DNA from: Frankineae bacterium MT45
Lineage (GTDB): Bacteria; Actinomycetota; Actinomycetes; Mycobacteriales; Jatrophihabitantaceae
Assembly: GCA_900100325.1 (NCBI GenBank)
Contig: LT629697.1
Location: 3,407,423 to 3,471,422 of the forward strand
DNA length: 64,000 nt
Reading direction: 5' to 3'
Shown one piece after another: positions 6,899-15,061 of this stretch. The notes beneath the pieces were generated by a model that saw only the letters and a program-made list of their open reading frames with translations, made no database searches and had not been told where the DNA came from. The first letter of the stretch is position 1; each line of letters begins with the position of its first letter. A program made the position numbers and the translations under genes.

Positions 6899-8338
6899 TT
6901 ACTCCATGCCGCGGTCGCCGGCGATCACATCACCGCGGGACGAGGCGTTGCGGACCGCCGCGGCGACGGCGATCGGTACCGACGGATCGAAGACGGACGG
7001 AATGACGTACGCGGTGTTCAACTGATCATCAGAGACGCAGGCGGCGAGGGCGGCCGCGGCTCGCAGCAGCATCTCGGTGGTGACCTGACCGGCCCGGGCA
7101 TCGAGCAGTCCCCGAAATACACCGGGAAAAGCAAGGACATTGTTGATCTGATTCGGGTAGTCCGAGCGGCCGGTGGCTAGCACGGTGGCGTACTTACGCG
7201 CCTGATCCACGTCGGTTTCCGGGTCGGGATTGGCCAGCGCGAAGACCACCGGGTCGTCGTTCATGTCGCCGATCCACTCAGCCGGCAGCACGCCCGGCGC
7301 CGACACCCCGATAAATACGTCCGCCCCGCGCAGCGCCTGGTGCAGGTCGCCGGTGACCCCACCCGGGTTGGTCCGTTCGGCGAGAGTGCGCTTGGCCTGC
7401 GACAGTTGCGGATCGTCCGGGGCGAGAATGCCCTCCCGATCCCAGACGAGCACGTGCCGCACCCCGGCCGCGAGCAGCAAATCGACGATCGCCGTTCCGG
7501 CCGCACCTCCCCCGGATACGACGATGCGTACCTCTGAGAGTCCCTTGCGCACACAGCGCAGCGCGTTGGTGAGCGCGGCGAGCACCACGATCGCCGTGCC
7601 GTGTTGGTCGTCATGGAATACCGGGATGTCCAGTTCGGCTCGCAGTCGGGCCTCGACCTCGAAGCAGCGTGGCGCCGAGATGTCCTCCAGGTTGATCCCG
7701 CCGAACCCGGGGGCGATCATCTTCACCGTCTGCACGATCAGGTCGACGTCCTGGGTGTCCAGGCAGATCGGCCAGGCATCGATCCCGGCGAACTGCTTGA
7801 AGAGCGCGGCCTTCCCCTCCATCACCGGCAGCGCGGCGCCCGGCCCGATGTTGCCCAGCCCAAGCACGGCCGAACCGTCGGTGACGACCGCGACAGCGTT
7901 CCCCTTGATCGTCAGCTTGTAGACGTCCTCGGGGTTGGCCGCGAGCGCGAGCGAGACCCGTCCGACGCCTGGTGTGTAGGCCATCGACAGGTCGTCACGG
8001 GTGCGCAGCGCAACCTTGGACTCGACGGAGATCTTGCCGCCGAGATGCAAGAGGAACGTCCGGTCTGAGACGCGGTGCACCTCGACACCGTCAAGCGACT
8101 GCAGGGCCGAGACGATCTCATCAGCATGCTCACCGTTCACCGCCGAGCAGGTGACGTCGATGGTGATGCGGTCGTGCCGCGACTCCGAGACGTCGATGGC
8201 TGTGACCATGCCACCCGCCTCGGTGACTGTGGTGGCGAGTCGGCCGACCACCGACGCGTCCGGAAGCGCGTAGATACGGACCGTGATCGAGTACGAGGCG
8301 GAGGTGGGGGTCGGCCGGGGGTGTGCCGAATCGGGCAT
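6899..8338 (-). CDS. NAD(P)-dependent malic enzyme with N-terminal ACT domain
   Basis: Oxidative decarboxylation of malate to pyruvate in the cytosol. An ACT domain covers about residues 15-95 (ITVRIYALPDASVVGRLA). The malic N-terminal domain shows YTPGVGRVSLA, VTDGSAVLGLGNIGP and PVMEGKAALFK; the nucleotide domain shows FHDDQHGTAIVVLAALTNAL and a GGGAAGTA loop. The fused ACT domain suggests allosteric control by an amino acid. The second ATG is taken as start because AAGG lies 7 bases before it; an ATG 6 bases upstream is possible. It is divergent from tRNA-Lys. Confidence 0.92.
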   Translation of the reverse strand: MPDSAHPRPTPTSASYSITVRIYALPDASVVGRLATTVTEAGGMVTAIDVSESRHDRITIDVTCSAVNGEHADEIVSALQSLDGVEVHRVSDRTFLLHLGGKISVESKVALRTRDDLSMAYTPGVGRVSLALAANPEDVYKLTIKGNAVAVVTDGSAVLGLGNIGPGAALPVMEGKAALFKQFAGIDAWPICLDTQDVDLIVQTVKMIAPGFGGINLEDISAPRCFEVEARLRAELDIPVFHDDQHGTAIVVLAALTNALRCVRKGLSEVRIVVSGGGAAGTAIVDLLLAAGVRHVLVWDREGILAPDDPQLSQAKRTLAERTNPGGVTGDLHQALRGADVFIGVSAPGVLPAEWIGDMNDDPVVFALANPDPETDVDQARKYATVLATGRSDYPNQINNVLAFPGVFRGLLDARAGQVTTEMLLRAAAALAACVSDDQLNTAYVIPSVFDPSVPIAVAAAVRNASSRGDVIAGDRGME

Positions 8339-8492
8339 GGACATGCCTTGATCATTGCAGTCGCCCGATTTGACCGGTACCGCACACTCTGATCTGGTCA
8401 GTCGGGCGGATGTGCGACCGATGCAGGAGGACGGTCGAGTCGATGGTAGAGTCCATCTTCGGCTCGGACATCGAGCCGAGATACACCGCCAC

Positions 8493-8568
<76 letters not shown>

Positions 8569-8619
8569 GAGCTCCATCTCTGCCGCTCGTGCCATGTGCC
8601 GAGCGGCATTGTGGTTTCT

Positions 8620-9069
8620 TCAGTCCTCGACCAAGCTTGCGCGCTCCACCTCAACGCGGGCACCGAACGCTTCGAGGCTTGCGGCTATCTGCTGCGCGCT
8701 TGCCTCGTCGACTTGGGCTATGACTGTGCTCGGCAGGTCCCTAACCATCTCGTAAGCGGGCCGCAGTGGCAGACCGGTGATCGACCGAATCTCCTTGATC
8801 ACCTTGATCTGCAGCGAGCCGGCACCCACCAGCCGGACCAGGTAATCACCGGACGGCCAAGACGGCGCCTCTTCGGCTGGGGCAGCAGAACGTCTGCGAG
8901 AGTCGCTTCGTGCCATCAACCACCCCGCCCCCAACCATCCCGCGAGGACCGCCGGGATTGCTGAGTGCGTGAGAGCCGACAGCCACGTGCCGCATCCCAG
9001 GATGAGGCAGCCGACGGCCAAGCCGCGGTAGTCCCAGCTCCGCGGGTTGATAGCTGATCGCAGTTTCAC
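8620..9069 (-). CDS. Membrane protein with ribosomal L7/L12-like C-terminal domain
   Basis: 149 residues from a GTG (VKLRSAIN). Longer frames would overlap the divergent VOC gene. Residues about 15-55 are hydrophobic (GLAVGCLILGCGTWLSAL, then AVLAGWLGAGWLMA), giving one or two membrane helices. A charged linker follows. The last 75 residues match the L7/L12 C-terminal fold: DYLVRLVG, IKVIKEIRSITGLPLRPAYEMV, then AQQIAASLEAFGARVEV. The ribosomal flexible hinge and dimerisation domain are absent. Membrane proteins with this fold are found in actinobacteria; their role is not established. The domain call is strong, the function unknown. Confidence 0.75.
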   Translation of the reverse strand: MKLRSAINPRSWDYRGLAVGCLILGCGTWLSALTHSAIPAVLAGWLGAGWLMARSDSRRRSAAPAEEAPSWPSGDYLVRLVGAGSLQIKVIKEIRSITGLPLRPAYEMVRDLPSTVIAQVDEASAQQIAASLEAFGARVEVERASLVED

Positions 9070-9132
9070 GCGTGGATCCTGCCACACAAAGTCTTCACAC
9101 ACACAGCGGCCGAGCTCCGGCAGGATGAGGGC

Positions 9133-9567
9133 ATGGCGATCCAGTTCCAGGTGACCTTTGACTCGGCCGACCCCGGCGCGCACGCGGCCTTCTGGGCTGA
9201 GGCGCTGCACTACATCCAGCAGCCACCACCACCGGGCTTCGACTCATGGGAGGCGGCACTCGACGCCTGGGGTGTTCCGACCGAAAATCGCAACGACCGC
9301 GCTGCCCTGATCGACCCTGATGGTGTCGGGCCCCGCTTATTTTTCCAGAGAGTGCCGGAGCCGAAGACCGCGAAGAATCGGATGCACCTCGATCTGCGGG
9401 CCGCCGCTGGCCTCTCCGGTGACCAGCGAGCCGACGCGCTTGAGGCCGAATGCACCCGATTGGTCGCACTGGGCGCGCAACGCCTGCAGCGACTGGAGGC
9501 GGACGGAGTCAACGAAGTCTGCATTGTGATGCAGGACCCTGAAGGCGACGAATTCTGCCTCGACTAG
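9133..9567 (+). CDS. VOC (glyoxalase/bleomycin-resistance fold) family protein
   Basis: 144 residues with the double beta-alpha-beta3 layout of vicinal-oxygen-chelate proteins. It begins QVTFDSADPGAHAAFWAEAL and ends VMQDPEGDEFCLD; the final D-PEGDEFC is the usual last strand. The insert GFDSWEAALDAW is typical of the Glyoxalase_6 subgroup. H and E positions (KNRMHLDL, NEFC-like end) could bind a metal. The substrate cannot be inferred. The gene is followed by a strong hairpin terminator. Confidence 0.8.
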   Translation: MAIQFQVTFDSADPGAHAAFWAEALHYIQQPPPPGFDSWEAALDAWGVPTENRNDRAALIDPDGVGPRLFFQRVPEPKTAKNRMHLDLRAAAGLSGDQRADALEAECTRLVALGAQRLQRLEADGVNEVCIVMQDPEGDEFCLD

Positions 9568-9586
9568 CGACGGCACCGCGGTTCCA

Positions 9587-9624
9587 CAATGCCGACCCAG
9601 ACAGGCTCGCCTGGGTCGGCATTG
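9587..9624. terminator. Hairpin terminator between converging genes
   Basis: CAATGCCGACCCAG (9587-9600) and CTGGGTCGGCATTG (9611-9624) form a perfect 14-bp stem with a 10-nt loop, followed by TCATTT on the top strand. It lies between the converging VOC and CAP genes and can serve both. Confidence 0.85.
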
Positions 9625-9657
9625 TCATTTCAGTCGCGCACTGAGCTTGCCCCAGCG

Positions 9658-10593
9658 TTAGCCCGGCTGGCCGAAATCTTCTGTAAGCCACAACTTGCCG
9701 GTGGCCGAGTCGAGGACGACGTCGATACCCACCTGCGTGTACTTGGTGTTGAGGATGTTGACCCGATGCCCGTCATTCGGCGCGACCTCGGCCATCATCT
9801 GACTATCGAGATCAAGCGCGCCTGAACTGGACTCGTCCGTGCTCCACCCGATGTTCTCAGCGCAGGCGTTCCAGCCGTAGCCAACCGCCGCCAACCGGCC
9901 GGCCAGGCCCGCTTCGCCCGACACCTGGTGGGACATGACATTCGCGGCGGCCATGGCGAGATTGTGATGGTGCGCGGCCGATGTGAGCGTCCCGCTCATT
10001 CGAAGAGCAGGTACGCCGTACCTCGCGCGATCTGAATTCAGCCGTGAAAGCACCGAATAGGCGATCGAGGAACTGCTCGTAACCGAACTGGCCTTTACCG
10101 CCGGTTTCGCCGCCGGTTTCGCGGCCGGTTTCGTGGCTGGACGGGCGACCACTGCTTTCGGCTTCGCCGGTACAACGGCGCGAACGACGGCCTTCGGCGC
10201 GGCCTGTACCGGCGAGCTCACCTTCGGCGACGAATACGACCGCTCAGTGGAGTTCTCGTCGGACGTAGTCCGCGGTGGCGACCACGTGACGCTCGGGCGC
10301 GGAGTCGAAGTTGGACGCGGTGTCGCCTTCACGGCTGGGCGGGCTGCGGGTGACGCCTTCGCGTGTGCGACTGGCGCAACGGGTGTCGGCTGGGCCAGCT
10401 GCATCAGGCGCAGCGAGGCCGGCGTGCCGACAAAGGTGGGTGAAACCAGGTGAGGCGGGGTGATCTGCTCCCGCCCGGTTGATGCGTCACCGAATGCGTT
10501 TGCCGCGCCGACCATTCCAGCGCTACCGGCAATCAAGGTGACGATCGATGCGATGAGGACATGTGCTCTGCAGTACTGGCCGATTGACCGCAT
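9658..10593 (-). CDS. Secreted CAP (SCP/PR-1) domain protein
   Basis: 311 residues. An N-terminal signal peptide (hydrophobic LIASIVTLIAGSAGMVG, probable cleavage after GAANA) precedes a long low-complexity region rich in A, K, P, T and V (repeats of KPAAKPA type, about residues 70-170). A CAP domain fills the last 135 residues: LNSDRARYGVPALRM, HHHNLAMAAANVMSHQ, ENIGWS, NDGHRVNILN and YTQVGIDVV. These give the histidines and Glu of the CAP cavity. Bacterial CAP proteins are extracellular and often cell-wall associated; no enzymatic role is certain. An AGAAGG ribosome site precedes the ATG. Confidence 0.88.
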   Translation of the reverse strand: MRSIGQYCRAHVLIASIVTLIAGSAGMVGAANAFGDASTGREQITPPHLVSPTFVGTPASLRLMQLAQPTPVAPVAHAKASPAARPAVKATPRPTSTPRPSVTWSPPRTTSDENSTERSYSSPKVSSPVQAAPKAVVRAVVPAKPKAVVARPATKPAAKPAAKPAVKASSVTSSSSIAYSVLSRLNSDRARYGVPALRMSGTLTSAAHHHNLAMAAANVMSHQVSGEAGLAGRLAAVGYGWNACAENIGWSTDESSSGALDLDSQMMAEVAPNDGHRVNILNTKYTQVGIDVVLDSATGKLWLTEDFGQPG

Positions 10594-10710
10594 GAGGGAA
10601 CCTTCTGGTAATCCCCAGCATTGGCATCCCCGACAGATGTATCAATAAGATAACAGCCGTCGCAACACAGCGCATCCTTATCGTCACGTAAAGTTTGTGT
10701 GTGGTATTGG

Positions 10711-10753
10711 AATGGGCCGGGGAGCGGCCTATTCGGTCGCTCCCCGGCCCATT
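10711..10753. terminator. Hairpin terminator downstream of thiolase gene
   Basis: AATGGGCCGGGGAGCG (10711-10726) pairs perfectly with CGCTCCCCGGCCCATT (10738-10753) around an 11-nt loop. It is 28 bp beyond the stop of the leftward thiolase gene. There is no long T-run, as is common in actinobacterial terminators. The rest of the gap to the CAP gene (10594-10710) holds the CAP promoter region, with no element I could identify. Confidence 0.8.
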
Positions 10754-10781
10754 CAGAACCGAAAATTCAAAGATCGAATGA

Positions 10782-12002
10782 TTAGCTCAGACGCTCGATA
10801 ATCATCGCCATTCCCTGACCCCCACCGACGCACATCGTCTCCAGGCCGAACTGCTTGTCATGGGTCTGCAGCGAGTTGATCAGGGTTGTGGTGATGCGGG
10901 CGCCGGTCATACCGAACGGGTGCCCGACGGCGATCGCGCCGCCGTTGACGTTGAGGCGGTCCATGTCGATACCGAGCTCGCGCTGCGACGGCAGCACCTG
11001 CGCCGCAAACGCCTCGTTGATCTCGACCAGATCGATGTCCCCGATCGACATGCCGGCCCGGGCCAGCGCCCGCTTCGACGCCTCGACCGGCCCGAGGCCC
11101 ATGATCTCCGGGGAGAGACCGGAGACGCCAGTGGCCACGATGCGGGCCAGCGGCGTGAGTCCGAGCTGCGCGGCCTTGGTGTCGCTCATGATCACAAGCG
11201 CCGCGGCGCCGTCGTTGAGCGGGCAGCAGTTGCCTGCCGTGACGCGGCCGTCGGGGCGGAAGACCGGCTTGAGCCCGGCGACCGCCTCGTAGGTGACGCC
11301 GGCCCGCGGCCCGTCGTCCTTGGACACCACGGTGCCGTCAGCCAGCGTGACCGGGGTGATGTCACGGGCCCAGAAGCCGCTCTCGCCGGCCTTCTCGGCC
11401 AGGTTCTGCGACCGGACACCGAAGTGGTCCATGTCCTCGCGGCTGACGTTCTTCAGCAGCGCCACGTTCTCGGCCGTCTGCCCCATGGTGATGTAGACGT
11501 CCGGCAGCAGGCCGTCCTCGCGGGGGTCGTGCCACTCGGTCGCGCCGTTGGCCGCCACCTTCTCGGTCCGCTCGCCGGCCTCGGCGTAGATCGGGTTCTG
11601 GGTGCCCGGCCAGCCGTCCGAGCTTCCAGTGGCGAAGCGGGAGACCGTCTCGACGCCGGCCGAGATGAACACGTCGCCCTCGCCGGCCTTGATCGCGTGG
11701 AAGGCCATCCGCGACGTCTGCAGCGAAGACGAGCAGTACCGGTTGACGACTGTGCCCGGCAGAAAGTCGTAGCCGAGACCGACGGCGATGGTGCGGCCGA
11801 TGTTGAAGCCGCCCTCGCCTCCAGGCTGGCCACAGCCGACGATGAGGTCGTCGATGTCTCGTGGGTCGAGGGAAGGAACCTTATCCAGCGCGGCCCGCAC
11901 CATCTGCACAGCGAGGTCGTCGGGGCGCATCGAGGCGAGCGAGCCCTTGACGGCGCGACCGATCGGCGATCGCGCGGTGGAGACGATTACGGCTTCTGTC
12001 AT
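10782..12002 (-). CDS. fadA: Thiolase (acetyl-CoA C-acyltransferase)
   Basis: 406 residues. Catalyses thiolytic cleavage of 3-ketoacyl-CoA in beta-oxidation, or the reverse condensation. The nucleophile C90 lies in VVNRYCSSSLQT; the NEAFAAQ, GGAIAVGHPFGMTGAR and MCVGGGQGMAM motifs supply the catalytic His and second Cys. All thiolase landmarks are intact. The start MTEAVIVSTARSPIG is the family norm; an ATG 12 bases upstream is possible. No other beta-oxidation gene is adjacent, so degradative versus biosynthetic use is undecided. Confidence 0.92.
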   Translation of the reverse strand: MTEAVIVSTARSPIGRAVKGSLASMRPDDLAVQMVRAALDKVPSLDPRDIDDLIVGCGQPGGEGGFNIGRTIAVGLGYDFLPGTVVNRYCSSSLQTSRMAFHAIKAGEGDVFISAGVETVSRFATGSSDGWPGTQNPIYAEAGERTEKVAANGATEWHDPREDGLLPDVYITMGQTAENVALLKNVSREDMDHFGVRSQNLAEKAGESGFWARDITPVTLADGTVVSKDDGPRAGVTYEAVAGLKPVFRPDGRVTAGNCCPLNDGAAALVIMSDTKAAQLGLTPLARIVATGVSGLSPEIMGLGPVEASKRALARAGMSIGDIDLVEINEAFAAQVLPSQRELGIDMDRLNVNGGAIAVGHPFGMTGARITTTLINSLQTHDKQFGLETMCVGGGQGMAMIIERLS

Positions 12003-12125
12003 AGCTCTGCTCATTCCTGGTCCGGGGGCGGCACGGATGTAGCCCGCGATCTGATGTTAGGACACCCTGGCTTAGCCCGGTCAGGCCGTGTGCGGCAACT
12101 CATCCCCAACTGGCAGGATGAAGGC

Positions 12126-12452
12126 GTGACCGTCATAAAGATCAACGCGATTACCGTTCCGGCCGACAGCGGCGACGAGCTGGCCAAGCGCTTCGCGGCG
12201 CGGGCCGGCGCGGTCGATGACCAGGACGGCTTCGAAGGCTTCGAACTGCTGCAGCCCACCGACGAGCGGACGACCTGGCTGGTCGTAACGCGCTGGCGCG
12301 ACGAGGAGTCGTTCCAGGCCTGGCTGAAGTCGCCCTCCTTCGGGCACGGCCACCGCTCGGCCGCCGAGCGCAGCGGTGGTGAGGCGCCGCCGAACGTCGG
12401 GGTCAGCAGCGAACTCTGGTCCTACGTCGTCTCCGGCGGCTCAGCCAAGTAG
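12126..12452 (+). CDS. mhuD: MhuD-like heme-degrading monooxygenase
   Basis: 108 residues starting at GTG with GGATGAAGG just upstream. The sequence aligns from end to end with mycobacterial MhuD: IKINAITVP, ELAKRFAARAGAV, GFEGFELLQP, then W-R-DEESFQAW. N7 and W66 match the MhuD heme-pocket residues. Histidines at 74 and 76 sit where the axial ligand is expected. MhuD-type enzymes open heme to mycobilin and release iron. Next to EfeUOB this gives a coherent heme-iron salvage unit. Symbol assigned by similarity only. Confidence 0.85.
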   Translation: MTVIKINAITVPADSGDELAKRFAARAGAVDDQDGFEGFELLQPTDERTTWLVVTRWRDEESFQAWLKSPSFGHGHRSAAERSGGEAPPNVGVSSELWSYVVSGGSAK

Positions 12453-12469
12453 TGCAATAGCTAAGCGCT

Positions 12470-13753
12470 CTAGCTGAAGAGGGCCTTGCCGAACCAGTCA
12501 CCCGGCGCGCTCAGCCCCGGGGGCACGGCGAAGACGCCGCTACTGGTGTGCCGGATGTACTCGTTCAGGCCGTCGCTCTCGCCCAGACGGCGCTGAATCG
12601 GCACGAACTGCTGCCGCGGATCCTTCTGATACGCCAGGAAGAAGAGTCCGGCGTCGAGGAGCCCGGACTGCTGGTCGATTCCGTCGGTGTAGGAGTAGCC
12701 GCGGCGCAGGATCTTCAGGCCGCCGTTGCTGGCCGGCGCGGCGAGACGGATGTGCGAGCTCGCCGCAATCACCGGATCACCCTGGGAATCCTTGGCCGTC
12801 AGGTCGACCTTGTCGAACTCGTCCTTGCCGGTGAGCGGTGCCCCGGAGTCCTTGCTACGGCCGAAGATGCGCTCCTGGTCGGCGATGTAGTCACTGTCCC
12901 AGGTCTCGATCAGCATCCGGATCCGGCGCGAGACGACGTAGCTACCGCCCTTCATCCAGGCCTGATCGGTCTCCTCACCGACCCACACGTAGCTATCGAG
13001 CTCGGCGTTGTCTTCGGCCTTGATGTTGTTCGTGCCGTCCTTGAATCCCATGAGATTCCGGGGCGTCTGCTGCGTCGTCGAAGTCGACGAGGTACGCCCG
13101 AACCCGAGCTGTGACCAGCGAATCACCGCCGTCCCGCGGGCCAGCCGGGCGAAGTTCCGGATCACGTGGAAGGCGACCTGTGGGTCGTCCGAGCAGGCCT
13201 GGACGCAGATGTCGCCGTTGCTGATATCCGGATTGATCTGGTCGCCCCGGAAGCCGGGGATGTCGGCCAGGGCGGCCGGCCGCTTCCCGGCCAGCCCGAA
13301 GCGATCGTCGAAGAGCGACGGCCCGAAGCCGACCGTGACGGTGAGGCCGGCCGGTCCGAGCCCCATCGCCTCGCCGGTGTCGACCGGCGGTGCCTGCGGC
13401 GCAGTCTCGGTCGGTCCGATCGACTCCCCCAGCACCATCCGCGACGCCGCCGCGGCCCAGATCCCCAGCATGGCCTGCAGCTTCTGCACGTCCTTGGTGG
13501 TGACGTCGAAGGCGGCGAAGGCGAGCCGGTCCTGCGCCGGGGTGGCGATCCCGGCCTGCCGCGGCCCGTAGAAGGGGACGCTGCGATTGGTGCCGATCGG
13601 GGCCGCCGTGACGGACGTGTCGGCCGACGCGCGCCCGGTTGCGAAGCCGGCGGCACCGCCAGCGACGAAGGCGCCGGCGGCACCGGCCGCAACACCGAGG
13701 AATCCTCTCCGACTGGCGTGGTGAGGATTCCCCGGCTGCTGCTCGTCTGTCAT
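12470..13753 (-). CDS. efeB: EfeB: Tat-exported DyP-type heme peroxidase/deferrochelatase
   Basis: 427 residues. A Tat signal (SRRGFLGVAAGAAGAF, RR at about 15-16) is followed by an Ala/Gly hydrophobic stretch, so the folded heme protein is exported. The DyP signature appears as GFKDGTNN (GXXDG, with the catalytic Asp) and the heme-ligand His in the C-terminal half within ASSHIRLA. DyP enzymes of this group act with EfeU and EfeO in ferrous iron uptake, and a deferrochelatase role on heme has been proposed for the family. Last gene of efeUOB, 75 bp after efeO, convergent with the mhuD-like gene. Confidence 0.93.
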   Translation of the reverse strand: MTDEQQPGNPHHASRRGFLGVAAGAAGAFVAGGAAGFATGRASADTSVTAAPIGTNRSVPFYGPRQAGIATPAQDRLAFAAFDVTTKDVQKLQAMLGIWAAAASRMVLGESIGPTETAPQAPPVDTGEAMGLGPAGLTVTVGFGPSLFDDRFGLAGKRPAALADIPGFRGDQINPDISNGDICVQACSDDPQVAFHVIRNFARLARGTAVIRWSQLGFGRTSSTSTTQQTPRNLMGFKDGTNNIKAEDNAELDSYVWVGEETDQAWMKGGSYVVSRRIRMLIETWDSDYIADQERIFGRSKDSGAPLTGKDEFDKVDLTAKDSQGDPVIAASSHIRLAAPASNGGLKILRRGYSYTDGIDQQSGLLDAGLFFLAYQKDPRQQFVPIQRRLGESDGLNEYIRHTSSGVFAVPPGLSAPGDWFGKALFS

Positions 13754-13828
13754 TCGTTCCTTGTTTCTATGACTATTGCTTCCGAGGCCGGCACGCGCTG
13801 CCGGCTCGGTGACACAGGTACTGCTCCG

Positions 13829-14989
13829 CTAGGCGTTGACGACCTTCGCCGCCACCGTTGACAGCGGGTCGTGCACGGCCAGGACCGCGGCCTGGAGCTG
13901 CTTCACCTCGGCGTCGGTCAGCGTGTTCCACGGACGGAACCCGGACGGCTCGCTGGTGCTGCGGAAGGTGTCCACCAGCGTGTCGAGGGCGGCGAACTGG
14001 GTGCTGATCGTGCCGGCCAGCTCCGGGTCGATCTTGTTCAGACCGGGCTTGAGGGTGGCGAAGAGCTGCTCCGATCCCTCGATGTTCGCCTGCATGTCGA
14101 GGAGATCGATGTGCGAGTAGTTCTCCTCCTCGCCCGTCAGCTTGGTGCTGGAGACCTCCTCGAGCAGGGCCGAGGCGCCGTTGGCCAGGTCAGCCGGCTG
14201 GTAGGTGAGAGTCTTCGCCGTAGTCTGCAGCTTCTTCACGTCAGTGATCAGCTGGGCGCCGATCGGGGCCAGCCCGGCCAGCGACTTCTTCGCCCAGAGG
14301 CCGTACTCGATGCGGTGGAACCCGGTCAGGTCCTCGATCTTCTGGCCGGTGTCCGGGCGGGCGTCGATGGCCGCGTCCAGCTCGGGGAACTTCTCGGCGA
14401 CCGGCTCGATCTTCTCGTAGTACGCGCGGGCCTTGATGTAGGCCAGCTGCGCGGCAGCGAGGTCGGTGCCCGAGAGCGTCGCCACGAACGGCGTGGTGTT
14501 CTGCACCAACAGGGTCGTCTGCGCGTCGACGTAGTCGGCGTAGTCCTTGGTGCCCTGGAGCAGCAGGTCATGGGTGGAACCGCTCGCGGCCGGGGCGGCG
14601 GTTCCGGTGACCTTCAGCGCGACCTTGGGGGTGGTGGCGCCCGGGCAGTACAGCTCGTAGTCGCCGGCGTCGAGCTTCACCGAGATGCTGCCACTGAAGC
14701 CCGGCGGCAGGTTCTCCTTCTCCCCGACGATGAGCTCGTCCTTGAGGACCTCGAACTCGGTGATGCCGGTGGCGTCCTTGTTGGAGACGTTGAAGGTGAT
14801 CGGACCGGCTGCGTAGCTGTCCCGGTCGGCGACGCACTTGTCGCTGGTGATCGTCACGTTCGCCACGTGCGGGTCGCCGGCCGACGCTGGACTGGCTGCT
14901 ATCTTGGCGTCGCTGGAGCAGGCGGTGAGGCCGGCGAAGGTGCTGATGGCCATCAGGGCAACGGCCGGGCGCGTGAAGCGGTGCGTCAT
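13829..14989 (-). CDS. efeO: EfeO: iron-uptake lipoprotein with cupredoxin and M75 domains
   Basis: 386 residues. A lipoprotein signal peptide has lipobox L-T-A-C at about 21-24 (cysteine followed by SSD). An N-terminal cupredoxin-like domain (about 40-135: VTITSDKCVADRDSY, then DAGDYELYCPG) is followed by a helical imelysin/M75 domain with the HxxE iron site in FHRIEYGLW. The protein is anchored outside the membrane and delivers iron to the EfeU channel. An IdeR-like box lies 54 bp upstream of its start, so efeOB may have its own iron-responsive promoter. Confidence 0.93.
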   Translation of the reverse strand: MTHRFTRPAVALMAISTFAGLTACSSDAKIAASPASAGDPHVANVTITSDKCVADRDSYAAGPITFNVSNKDATGITEFEVLKDELIVGEKENLPPGFSGSISVKLDAGDYELYCPGATTPKVALKVTGTAAPAASGSTHDLLLQGTKDYADYVDAQTTLLVQNTTPFVATLSGTDLAAAQLAYIKARAYYEKIEPVAEKFPELDAAIDARPDTGQKIEDLTGFHRIEYGLWAKKSLAGLAPIGAQLITDVKKLQTTAKTLTYQPADLANGASALLEEVSSTKLTGEEENYSHIDLLDMQANIEGSEQLFATLKPGLNKIDPELAGTISTQFAALDTLVDTFRSTSEPSGFRPWNTLTDAEVKQLQAAVLAVHDPLSTVAAKVVNA

Positions 14990-15042
14990 GGTGCGGGACT
15001 CCTAGTGAAGCGGTCGAGTGTTGAAGCGGTCGGGCAGGTTGA

Positions 15043-15061
15043 TTAGGACAGCCTAACCTAA
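15043..15061. promoter_or_regulatory. IdeR/DtxR-like iron box upstream of efeO
   Basis: TTAGGACAGCCTAACCTAA matches 16 of 19 positions of the IdeR consensus TTAGGTTAGGCTAACCTAA, with intact outer half-sites. It overlaps the efeU stop codon and lies 54-72 bp before the efeO start. The expected effect is repression of efeOB when Fe(II) is plentiful. Confidence 0.8.

Noticed and set aside
12057-12075. IdeR-box-like TTAGGACACCCTGGCTTAG before the MhuD-like gene
   Set aside because: Only about 11 of 19 consensus positions match, so it is not listed as a regulatory feature; mentioned in the iron finding as a test site.
10860-12125. Long open frame antisense to the thiolase gene, in frame with the MhuD-like gene
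   Set aside because: It is the GC-rich shadow of a fully conserved thiolase; only the part from the GTG at 12126, with a ribosome site and MhuD similarity, is real.
13871-15046. 391-residue frame on the top strand over efeO
   Set aside because: Low-complexity R/G/V-rich translation with no homology; efeO on the other strand has a lipobox and M75 motifs.
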